Assembly: GCA_003116995.1 (NCBI GenBank)
Contig: BDSL01000005.1
Coordinates: 1,240,001 to 1,304,000, forward strand
Source of the DNA: Yamagishiella unicocca
Taxonomy: Eukaryota; Chlorophyta; Chlorophyceae; Chlamydomonadales; Volvocaceae
DNA: 64,000 nt
Direction: 5' to 3'
Below the pieces are notes generated by a model. It saw nothing but the letters and a program-made list of their open reading frames with translations, was not told where the DNA came from and ran no database searches. How positions within the stretch are numbered: position 1 is the first letter of the stretch; every line of letters starts with the position of its first letter. Positions 23,944 through 35,800 of this stretch are shown here, in pieces. A program made the position numbers and the translations under genes.

Positions 23944-26842
23944 TGCGTTCCCCGAATGGAACTACTTATCAGCCTAATATGCGCAGTATTAGATTTGCTG
24001 GTAATGCGTTATGAATTGGCTGCTCGAAAGGTCTCGTGGTCTTGTGTTCGTTACAACACCATGTACGTCCCACGGCCGTTGGTCGCTGGCACCATATTGA
24101 TGAGACTCGATTTGCTGATTTGCCGACCTGCCGTTATGACGCCAATTGTACCGAACAGCCCTTCTGAGCCTGATCACGAAAGTGTTAAGGTGCTGATGCT
24201 GACACACTCGACTGAACAGCACCACACCCCTAGCGTTCCCATCGCTAGGTGTGCCCGGCAGTACTCGCGCCTGATGCGCCTGGCAAGCACCACACGTCGC
24301 CCGAGTACACGCAAAAACCAGCGTCCCATGGTTCATCCAACGTCACCTCCGAAAACAGTTTAACCAATGCTCTTACGATGCCCAAATATGGCGTCGATGA
24401 TCACAATTATTGCGCTCATGCCAGTCGTTCCAGGCCGCGCAACCGAACAACGAGCCAACTGCCTCAACGGCCCAGGACAGGGATGGGGAGTACATGGAGT
24501 ACTCCAGGGAGAGCACCACGAACACAGTGGACAATGTCCCGAGCAGCTGCAGAAAGCGGCAGCTCACGAGAGCCCCTGCACCACTGGACCAGGGCCTGGC
24601 TGGCCCACGCACTAGGCCGTGAAATCGCTGCCAGATACGCAGCGAACAATGCACGTAAGTAAATATTTGCGATCGGAAGAATGCGAGGGTGTGCGACCCA
24701 CACGCCGCAGTTAAGGGCAAAGAGACACACGACGTAGCTCACCCCGTATCGGACATGAAACAATTGGTCAAACGCCGCCGACACCTTCGTGCTGGATAGA
24801 GCGAAGCATAGCTAGGCCAAAGCCGCGTCCTTTTCCTATAAGAAGACCGGTAAGAGGGCCTGACAGACAACCTCAGCCATACGGCGTAATAAGACCGAAC
24901 ACGTGCCTCCAAGAGGCTGTCACGACGACCCCCCTCGTGTCGGACAAGCCATGTGCTCTGCGGCGACACTTTTCTCCCTCGCCGTCGAGTCACCCATCTT
25001 TGCGCCCAAGGTGCCCATACTTCACCTGTCGCACATATTTTCTACAAATCTAAAGATACCGATACAAACGACGTGCATGCGTTGTATTCAGCACAACAGG
25101 CCGCCTTCGGCGATGCCGCGGACCGACCGCATGTACGGCAAATCCACAGCCCAGCGCCCGTCCGAGGTGGCCCAGTTCTTCTCTCAACTTGGGTCCTGAG
25201 CCCCAGTTTCGAATTCAATATACAACGTTGCTTCTTACCGTAATGCTGGCATTGAGCGGTCGGCCGCGGCTTAAGCAGAAAGATGCAAGAACAGAGATGC
25301 ACAAGACACACGCGTATTTGGTAGATGATAATTAGGATAATCCCCATCCTCATCCCCCTTCTTATCAAACCCCCTACTCAACCTTGCAAAACATCATCAT
25401 CAACAACAACAACAACAACAACCAGAGCCAACCGGGTACCCCCCCCAGTTCACCTCAGGATGCGTTGCGCACGTGGCAGCATCGCACGCACTGCCGTATT
25501 GCCGCACTGTCGTGTGCGCTATCGAAACAAACCAAAGCCAACACCCACGACCGGCAGGAGCGACATGGAATGTTAGGAATGCTTAATGCGCGCATGGAAC
25601 CGTTGGACGTCTTCTTGCCTAGTCAGGCGACCCTCTCGCACACCACCAACCCCGTGAACCCCATAGCACGTACTGATGCACTTCACATATTAGGTAGGGC
25701 GACGTGTCGGTGTAACGAGGGGCACCATGTGCATGTGAGTACGGCAGGCAAAGCGCGCGCAATGTGTTATCAACCCGACCCAACACGCAAACCAAACCCG
25801 ACCCAACGCGCAAACCATCAACCACCAAACCCGCATCAGTGTATCGTATGAACAACCATCTCCCGCCCTCATCTTTTGCAAAGCCAAACCAGCGGCATCC
25901 GCCTTATCTTATCCCATTATATGAAGCGCTATACTTGGGGTTCCCCAATTGACCTTACGTACTGATCACGACCTCCTCAACATGAAGGAGGGACACGATG
26001 GCGTTTGGCAGCCCGTGAGAGCGATGGGAGGCAGGGTACACGATGACAGTTCGTCTAGTCACCGACTCCACACCGCCATCGGGAGCGCGGGGGCCGGGAT
26101 CAAACCCTGCAACTCGCGTCTCCCCACCAGCCCCATGGGCCATATCGGTGTACGGGTTTCCTCACTCCTTACCCCCACCGCTGACATCGCCTGCGCGCGC
26201 AACTGCCGCGACCCCCCCTCTTCCCCCAACCGCACATCGGGCCGCATATTCCACCCTCGCACGCCACCAAAACAAATAGCGCGCGACATTGGTTGGCGCC
26301 TCCACCAAGGGAGCCCTTGCAGCTGGCGAGACGGTGTCCACCACGGATCATCACGAGGTGGGTTGCAGCCGAAGGGCTGTGCATCAAGCACCAAGCCCGC
26401 GCGCAGGGCAAATCCCACATAACTCATTTCAAACTGCGATCTCCTCCGCTTGCGCCTTTCCCCAGCGCGGCTTTGGCCGGAGCGACCACACGCACAAGTC
26501 GGCGCGTGCGGAGCATCATCATCATCATCATCATCATCATCCTTCATGAATTACGAAGCTCCGTCGGAGGGGCCTCCACGCGGCGTGAACCCCACAGCCG
26601 GCTGCTGGAGCGGTCGGCCGCGAAGAATCCGGTAAATCCGCTGAGATGGTTTGGGCCAACGGCTGCGGAAAGCGGCTGCGCAACCCTCCAGGGAGGGAGG
26701 AGCCTCACTGCCGCAAAACACAACGGCCGACGACCGAGTGCCCGCATCCCCGCTCCCTTCCGCGGGCGCGCCTTGGGAAGCCGCTCCTTCACGCAGCCAA
26801 GCCAAGCCAAGCCCCATCCCGCCTGCCGCCTCCATTCCGTGC
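23944..26842. other. 2.9 kb without a supported gene, includes simple repeats
   Basis: This is the upstream region of the 21.3 kb gene and the 3' region of the kinase gene. Simple repeats include (CAA)n around 25397-25424, (CAT)n at 26514-26542, and a 22 bp unit with CCCGACCCAAC repeated at about 25778-25820. Two open frames deserve a mention: a hydrophobic minus-strand frame at 24464-24784 and a plus-strand frame ending at 25199 whose last 27 residues (RTDRMYGKSTAQRPSEVAQF then FSQLGS) look protein-like. Neither has supporting exons I can assemble. Confidence 0.4.
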
Positions 26843-29800
26843 TCAGCACGCACCGTCTGAGCTAGGGGCATCATATCCGGCCCCCTGGCTCTGGCCTCGA
26901 GGCGGCAGCTGCTCGCCAGCAGCTTCGAAGCGGCGGCTGTTGGGCAGCTGCTGCGCGACCCGCGGGTCGGCCGGCAGGTTGCTGCAGCCTACGTCGAAGG
27001 AGGCTGGTCTCGGAGCCACCTGCTGCAGCCGGCTCCATCTGCTGCTAGAGCCCGCCGGCAGCGGCGCCGCTGCCGATCCACCACCTCCTCCTCCTCCTCC
27101 ACCTCCACCTCCCGCCGGAGCCTCCGCTGAGGTCGGTTGACCGGTGCCCGCCAGTGCGCTCCTCATGGCTCTCGCGGCAGCGGAGGCGGAGGGCACGCCG
27201 CCTGCACTGCCAGCCCGCACCCGCCCCCCAGCCGCCAGGTCCGGCAACCCAGGCACCTCCAGCGCCCTGCCGCCTGCCGCTCGGAACTCCATTACCATCG
27301 CAGAGACAGCGCCTTCGCGTGTGGCCTTGCTTCCGCCACCGGCCGACGTGCTGACGCTGCCACCGCCACCACCACCGCCGGCGCCGACACCGACGTTGCT
27401 ACTGCCGCCGCTGGCACCCACATTGCTGCCCTCCGGCATCCCTGCTCGGTGCAAGGAGGCATTCGCGAACGATGCCCGCTGCTGCTGCGGGTCTCCATGG
27501 TGATGGTGCTGGTGCAAGTGCGAATGCGACGCGGGGCGGGGTGCCTTGCTGGGGTGTGCCGCGGGCACCTGGTCGGGCCCGGGGCGGCGGTTGTGATGGT
27601 TCATGGGGGAGGGCTGCATCGGGTCCGGCAGGGACTCGTCGAAGACGTTGGTCAAAATGCGCTGCAGCAGCCGCACCAGGGCGGCGGCGGTTGGCCGGCG
27701 GCGAGGGTCTTGCGCCCAGCAGAGGCACGCCACTTGCCTATGGTGGGGTTGGTTGGGGTCATAAGGGCTTCCGCAGTGCCAACAGGGACGGGCCCCTAGA
27801 ACCCGCCGCGCGCCGCCCCGGCGGCGGCGCTTTCCCAACCGACCCAACGACCCACCTGAAGTCCTGCGGCACGGTGGGGTGGAACGACGGGCGCAGGCCC
27901 CGCCGGACCAAATTAGGCAGCTGCTGCGCGGGCACCCCGGTGTACGGCAGCTGGCACATGGAGCACTCCCACATCATGATGCCGAAGCTGTAGATGTCGA
28001 TGCTGGCGTCCAGCAGGGTGTCTTGAGGTGGGAGTTGAGTCATGTGTCCAGGGAGGGAGGGGCCCAGGGGTTGGCGGGGGGTTCGCGAGGGGCCGGGCCG
28101 AATGCCGGGGACCAGCAACTTGGCAGTGGGGACGGTATTGGTGTAGTGGGGACTTGGGCGTCGATCTAAGACACGTCGTCGGACTCTCCAGCCGCGGCGC
28201 CAAAGGCCAGCCAGGGCCCCTGGCCTCCCCTCCCCGCGGGGGGGTGGTGTGAAACCGGTGACACGAAAAACGACAAGATAGTGGGCGCATGGTCGGCGGA
28301 CAGCGAGGATGTGGGCGCACGCTGGAGCATGGGCGGGGCCTCGGTTCTTCCCGCGGGGGGGGGGGTAGGAAGAACCGGGGGGGGGCCCATGTCGTGTAAC
28401 CGGGTGATCCCCCCTCTCCTCCCCTTCCCCTCCCGGCCCCACCTCTAAACATGCTTTCCGGCGACATGTAGCTCAGGCTGCCCACGGGCGACAGGGAGTG
28501 GAACGCCGGTCTGCCCGTGGCAGGGTCGACGTCGTTCATCAGGCGCACACAGCCGAAGTCTGCGTGCGGCGGTGGTTGCAAGGAAGGCCCGTGTACGCGA
28601 GGAAAACCATTTAGAACAGACGTTTCGAGATGCAGGGCGGTGGTGGGTCGCGGTGGAAGGCCGGCGCGGTGGCAACATGGAAGAGGCACCGCACTGCTAG
28701 CTGGTGGGTGCGGCGAAACGACCCGGTCGAGGACCCGGGCACGGACCCAACTGACAACCAATACCGGTACACTTTACGTGATGACAACCGCTCAAAGACC
28801 CCCCTGCCAAGACTCACCCCTCACACCACTTTTTCTTCCCCACCGCGTCCTGCACACCCCTTGCTCGCTACCGGTATCTACAGGCAAACCAATCCAACCC
28901 CCCCACGACCCACCGCTCAGCTTGCAGGTCCACCCCCGCCCGACCCACCGCTCAGCTTGCAGGTCCACCCCCGCCCGACCCACCGCTCAGCTTGCAGGTC
29001 CACCCCCGCCCGACCCACCGCTCAGCTTGCAGGTCCACCCCCGCACGTCCGCCGGGCAGCTCCTCAACAGCACATTGCTGGGCTTGATGTCGCAGTGCAC
29101 CAGCCGCTGCTCGTGCAAGTGCCGCAGCCCCGCAGCCACCTCCAGCAGCGATGTGAGGAGCGAGGCCAGGTTGACGGCCTGCAGGGTGGCGGCGGCGATG
29201 CCGCTGCTCGTTCCGCCGCTGCTGCTGCTCATGTCGACGCTGGTGGAGGCGGTGTTGGAGCCGCGGCTCAGGCGGAAGCAGCCGCTGTCCACCGCGTGCT
29301 TGAGGGTGCCGGCGTCACAGTACTCTATGAAGGGGGGTGGCAGTGGAGGGGGTACGGGGGGAGGGGATGGTGGCAGTGGAGGGGGCACGGGGGGAGGGGA
29401 TGGTGGCAGTGGAGGGGGTACGGGGGTGAGGGGATGGTGGCAGTGGAGGGGGCACGGGGGGAGGGGATGGTGGCAGGCGAGGTGGCGGTGAGGGGGGGTA
29501 CGGGCGGGGGTGAGGGTACGGTGGAGGGTGAGGTGGCGGGAGGACGCGCCACCGTTTCAACCCCAGGGGCTGCAGCACTCACCCATGACGATGGCGGTGT
29601 TGGCGGAGCCTGTGAGAGTCAGTCGGTGGGCCCGAGACGAGGGGAGGGGGCCATAGGGTGGGCGTCAGTAACAGGCGCAGCAGCGGCCGGCAACACGGCG
29701 GCAGCAGCGACACCGCGTTGAGTCGGGGTTGATCCCGAAACCGTCCAAACCGAAGCAAGCAACATTAATAGGATCGCAAAGCAACGCAACGCAACGCAAC

Positions 29801-32800
29801 GATCTCCTATGACACGACATCGGGTAGCGGACACGGACGCTACACACGCGCTCCCCCATACTCACCCTTGGCGTTGGGGCTTTCCTCCCGTGGCATCAGA
29901 CGGTAGCGGCCGTGCTCGTTCGAGTACTCCACCACCAGCGCGTCCGTAAAGAAGTTGAGCACCTGCAACCCACGGGTCAGGCCCAGGTACGGGTCAGGCC
30001 ACGGCGCACGCGGTTTGGGACAAATGCAGGTGTCGGTTCGGTTGAGTTCGGTTGCAGGTGTCGGTTCGGTTGAGTTCGGTTGAGTTCGGTTCGTTCGGTT
30101 CGGTTCGGTTCGCACTGAGGCTGCTTAGCCGCGGCGACGTGGCCCGCTCGGGCGAATCAGGGTGCACCAGTCGGTTGATATGTCTTGTCCCATTGGCTTT
30201 GTGGTTGGTTTGGTTTGGTTTGTTTCCATCGAACGTCCTTCAGCGCCCGCAGCTCCATCCAGCGACACCCAGCAAGCAGACCCGCGGCACTCCCCTGATC
30301 CACTCGCTGGCCCCTCCCAGCCAGGGCGGCACGACCCAACTGCGGAACCACGCCGCCCCTTCCCCCTGTCCTCTCTACCCATGTCGTGTAACCGGGTCCT
30401 TATGCCCCCCCCCTTCCTTGCATCCATCCCCCAGTCCCCCAGGGCCACCCTCCCCCTTCCTTGCATCCACCCCCCGGTCCCCCGGTCCACCCCCACCTGC
30501 ACGATGTGCGGGTGGCTGACCGTGCTGGTGACCGCCACCTCGAGCGCATCTCGCACGAGCCACCGCTTCTGCCGCTGCTGCAGCTTCTCGGCCTGCTGCC
30601 GCTCGGCTTCCTCGCCGCCGCCGTTACCGGCGTTGCCGCCGGGCGCCGAGTCGGCCGCCGCCGCCACCGCTGGGTGCCCCCCCGCCGCTGCCGCCGCCGC
30701 CGCCGTCGCCGCTGCCTCACCCTCCTCTGACGACGGGATGATCTGTTGGCAGGCCGCAAGCAGAGGGGGGGAGCGGCACCCAGGGTTCAACGGAGGTTCA
30801 ACAAGGAGGGCGGGAGGAGGACGGGTTCAACAAGGAGGGCGAGCGCACACGCGACAGGAAACTGCACTGCACTGCTCTTCTCTTCACCTGGCGGGGGTCA
30901 ACCAGGGACAGATTCATGAGCCAGACGGACAGACGGACAGGCAGCAGCGCGGCGTGGGGACCGGTTCGGTCCGAGGGCGGGTTGTGCGGCACCAAACACG
31001 TGCTTCCCCTCGTCATCGACAATGTAGAGCTGGGATGGGGCGAGTACTAGTGAAGGCCTGCGGCGTACCACCCCCCGGTGAGCGGAGCCGTCTGCTGAAA
31101 GCTCCTTCCGGCATCGTCTCCTTGCACGCCGCCCACCTCGTGCCAAGCACCTTGAAACTTGATTCCAGCACTTAACGAGGGGGTTCACTCTACTACGGTA
31201 CGGTACGGTGAGGTGAGTTGCAGCGGCCGGCGCCTCCTGCCCCTACCTTGACAGCCACCACCGTGTTGTAGAGCTGTCCCTGGAAGACCATGCCCTGGCC
31301 GCCGCGGCCGATGACCTTGAGCAGCCGCACTGCGTATATATCGTCCTGGGAGGGGGACCTGGGGGCCGTCGGCAGCGGGGTTACAAAAAAGGACCGGTAA
31401 CTCGACATGGGAAGTGTAGCTGGTGCACAGCCTTCGGACTCCCGTCGTCAGGGGGAGGGGGAGAAAGCAGCAGTGCGGGGGTGCAGAGGGGTTCACTGGA
31501 ATTGCCGCAGCACGTATAGGATGCGAGGGGGCTGCCCCGCCCCCCCGAATGAGTCCTCGGGTCACCCCTCTCACCCTTCCAGCTACGTAAACCTTAGGAG
31601 GACTTGCAAACCCTTAACAGGTGCTCACATCCTCCTCGCGCAAAAGCCGCATCCTGCGCTCGGGAGCAGCACGCGGACACGGACCTGCGCCACCTGACGT
31701 CGCGAATTATCCTTTACCCCCAGCCCTGCCCCACCTGAAGCCGCGGCTTATCCTTGAACCCCCAGCCCTGCCCCACCTGAAGCCGCGGCTTATCCTTGAA
31801 CCCCCAGCCCTGCCCCACCTGAAGCCGCGGCTTATCCTTGAACCCCCAGCCCTGCCCCACCTGAAGCCGCGGCTTATCCTTGAACCCCCAGCCCTGCCCC
31901 ACCTGAAGCCGCGGATTATCCTTTACCCCCAGCCCTGCCCCACCTGAAGCCGCGGCTTATCCTTGAACCCCCAGCCCTGCCCCACCTGAAGCCGCGGATT
32001 ATCCTTTACCCCCAGCCCTGCCCCACCTGAAGTCCGGGCAACGCTCCAGCTGCACGGTGCTCAGCACATCGCGCATGCTGGATATCATCATACTGAGGGT
32101 GCCGGTGTTCGCGTTGGTGGCTTCTAGGACGACGGACACGCTGTCGTCTGGAGGCGGGGGCGCGGCGGAGAGTCAGGCGGCGGGGGCGGGTCGGCAGCTG
32201 GCTGGGTGGGCAGATGCCCCTGCCTCACCCATGTCCCCTGGCCCCCTGCTTCCTGCCCCCTGCCTCGCCCATTTATCATGTCCCCCTGCCTCACCCATGT
32301 CCCCTGCCCCCCTGCCCCACCCATTTAGCGTGTCCCCCTGCCTCCTGCCCCCTGCCTCACCCATGTCCCCGCTGTGCTGCGTGTGCATGCTGCGCAGTAG
32401 CAAGGAGCTGGCGATGACGGCGCTTTGCCCCGCTGCCACCGCCGCCGCTGAGCCCTGCGGGTCGTGCATTTGCGAGTGCACGTTTGCCAGCGCATGGGCG
32501 CCCGTGGCTAGCAGCGAAGACGCCGGGACGCTGCTGCAGCTGGTGTTGATGCCACCGCCTGTGCCTGCCCCCGGGCTGACTGGGGATTTGGACAGCAGAA
32601 GCACGCAGAACTTGGCCCATTCAGCCGACAGGTAGGGGCCGGTGAGCGCGCTGGCCACCGACAGGTGCAGTACCTGCGGGGCCGGGTGTGGCGGCGGCCG
32701 GGGAACACACGCCGTTGGGATCTAAGGGTGACGACGGCGGCTGGCGCAGATGACCTTCTGACCCGACAACCCCACACACCCGACAACGAAACACACACAC

Positions 32801-35800
32801 TACCCGCCCACCCGGGCCCGTCCCCCCACCTGCATCAGCTGCTGCGCTTCCTCCGCCACCTGCTCCAATATGGCGCGAGGGACGCTCTCTGATGCGATCA
32901 GGTACAACGCAAGGGCCGCGGGAGGACAGGTGGTGCTTGGCCGGAGCCCGGAGCTGCCGCCGCCGCCAACCCCGCCGCCGCCGCCGCCGCCGCTGCTGCC
33001 ACCACCTGTCAACATGCCCTGCATGGCCAGGACTTCCAGCAGGCTCCTGTGCGGAGCTGGCGACACGGCAGCTGCGATGGGTGCCCTGGCGACGGGCGCG
33101 CTCTGCGGAACCGCGGGTCGGCCAGAGTCGGAGCAGCCTCGCAGGCTTTCCGTGTCTTCCGACATCAACCCCACCTGATTTTGTGCGGAAACGTACGGCG
33201 TCAACAGGGCGCCCTGTTGATGCTGGTGCTGTTGTTGTTGGTGTTGATGCTTGTGGCTGGAAGGCTGGAGGTGCAGGTGATAGGCCTCGCCGCTGTTGGC
33301 GAACTGCTGCCGCTCAATCGGCCCCGAAACCAGCATCACAAGGCTGTGCGCGCGGGCCTGGGGCAGCATTCGCTGCACGTGCAGCACGTCCTTGTACGGC
33401 TGCCGCTCGTCCGCCATCAGAAACGTGGCGCAGTTGGGCACCACCGCCACGCTCAGCGCCCGCCGGGAGCTTGCGTTCGTGGTTGTGTTCGTGTTTGTGT
33501 TTGCGTTGTGGTCGCTGCCGCACGTGGACACCGCACAGCCGCTGACAGCCCTGGTGGCTGCAGCAGCGGCAGCAATCGACGGCGCGGCCTCCGAGGACCT
33601 CAGCAACAGCTTGCTGTGCGCCGTCACGCGCGGCCCCATACCACTCCGTACCGACCCCACGGGAGCGCTCATGCTGATCCTGGCGCCGGCAGTGCTGTGG
33701 CCGCTGCCTGTTGCCGCGGCCAGCTCCAGGTGGTGCCCGAGAAGCGTCTGATGGAGCAGTGCTGTCGTCGCGCGGACCTTGGACCCAGGGGCCGCTGGGG
33801 GCGGCAGCGGCACGGACTGCGGCGTGCGCGGCGACTGGGTTCCCGCCCAGGCGTCCATGCTGTCGCGCTGACCCAGCAGCCACGCCGGACCCATGCGGGC
33901 GCGCACCGCCTGTGCGGGGCTCTGCTGGTTCCGGAGCGAGGCCTGCTGCTGCTGCTGCATCGAGGCGTGTTCGGAGGCGTCTCGCTCGCCGTGCCCGTTC
34001 TGCGCCGGCTCCGGAGCCACGCCGTGCAGCGAGCCCACGGACGCCGCCAGCGAGCTTGAGCCTCCGCCGCCTCCGCCGCCGTGCAATTGGTCCTCGCCCA
34101 GCCACCTGCACGCCAGGGTGCGCGACTGCGAGCGGGAGGCGGCGCCGCCGGCTGTCTGCTGCGTGTGGCTGGTCATGCCCTGGCTGTGCTGCAGCGCCAT
34201 GTCTTGCAGGGACGCTTGCTGGCTCAGGGGCTGGGCCCGGAAGAAGGCGGCGATGTGGTAGCTCCGGAAGGCAACTGCGTTCGCGGAGGTGGGGGTATGA
34301 GGAAAACCCGTGAAGGGGGAAGGGGATACAAGCAATCCGAAGGTGGGGCCGGCCTGGCGGAGGCGGCAGGGCAGGCCAGGGAGCTGCTGGCGGGTGGGTG
34401 GGGCGGGGTGCGGGAAGGGCAGGGCAGGGCGGCGGGTAGGGTGCCGGACACGGTCCGCTGTGCGCTCAGCGGCACTGTCGCGGGTGTCGAGGATGTTGCG
34501 GGGAGGGTAGTTCGTGAGGAGGGGCAGCGGGACAGCTCTTAGCCGGCTGAGCACGCCTTGTGGAGTGATGTCGCAGCGTACAGCACGAACCCTAAAGCGC
34601 ATATTCCTACGTCGCTGGTTTATTACTCCTAATGAACCAGGGCAATACGCGACTGCCGTCACTCACCCGCCGGCAGGCACTCAATTTCCAGGCGGGTGGA
34701 GAGCCGCAGGCACTGCTGTACGGCTTCCACTAGGCAAGAAACGGCGTCTTGAATGGTGAGAGATCTCTGAATCAGGGTTGCCGCATTTGCAACCTGCGCG
34801 AATTACAGTGTGAGGGGGCCAGAGAGGAAGACCGTGGTATGGCATAAGGGAGGAAACGTGTGCTCCGCCACAAGGGAGGAAACTCGTGGTCCGACATAAA
34901 AGAGGTAAATTGTGGTCCGACACAGGAGGGACAAAATGTGGTCTGATACAAGGGAGGAAATCCGTGGTCCGCTGCAACAGAGGAAACTCGTGATCCGACA
35001 TAAAAGAGATAAAGTGTGGTCCGCCATAAGAGAGGAAACTCTGGTCCAACACAAAAGAGATTAAAGTGCAGTCTGACACAAGAGAAACGAAATGTGTCTG
35101 ACACAAGAGAGGAAACCCGTGGTCCGCTGCAACAGAGGAAACTTGTGATCCGACAAAAAAGAGATAAAGTGTGGTCCGCCATACGAGAGGAAACCCGTGG
35201 TCTGCACCAACAGAGTAACCTCGGTGGTCCGGCACAAGCGAGATAAATGTTCAATGGAAGTGCCCCGGTTGATCGGTTTTTCTGGGGTCCCTGTAAACTT
35301 TCCATACGTACGACGACGCTACATACGCTACAATGCGACGTTACAGTGTCCGCAGTAAATGTTTCCGCGTGGAGGTCGTGAATGCCCACAATCATAACCT
35401 GCGAGTTCGGAGTTTAGTAGTTTGTCAACGGCCGGCCAACCGCAATGTCGTACCAGTTGGAGTGACGGCAGATCAGCTGGGTTGCTGAGCAGGCTCAGTG
35501 ACAAGTATTGCGACAGCTGCTCCAGCTCGTCCAGGTCGTAAGTTGCCTGGGTGCCGGACCTGCATCATACGAGCGTGGGGGTAGCGCCTGAGTGAGCGGC
35601 CGCGGTCCCCAGCTCGACCCCGCCATAGCGCGCTCATCCAATGCAGCTGCCAGGGCGCCCGAGAGCTTCATGCAAGGACTGTGGGGACGCGTACTGCACT
35701 GCCCGGCAGCGAATGTGCTCTCTTTGATGGGGGCACCGACGGCCACCCCACACCTCCTATCTCCCAGCAAACCCAACCGTGCTTACCCCCCTGCGTCATC

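Noticed and set aside
24464..24784. Minus-strand hydrophobic frame
   Set aside because: Two overlapping frames both look membrane-like, codon bias is weak, and no homologous family was recognised.
24903..25199. Plus-strand frame with a protein-like C terminus
   Set aside because: Suggestive ending but no upstream exon could be joined and no family recognised.
31699..32038. Regular direct repeats resembling a CRISPR array
   Set aside because: Units are contiguous with no unique spacers, lie inside a eukaryotic intron and copy a splice junction.
35411..35453. Open frame continuing past the kinase exon end (RHCGWPAVDKLLNSELA)
   Set aside because: The next exon is in phase only if the exon ends at 35454 with donor GTACGA, which also keeps the helical pattern.
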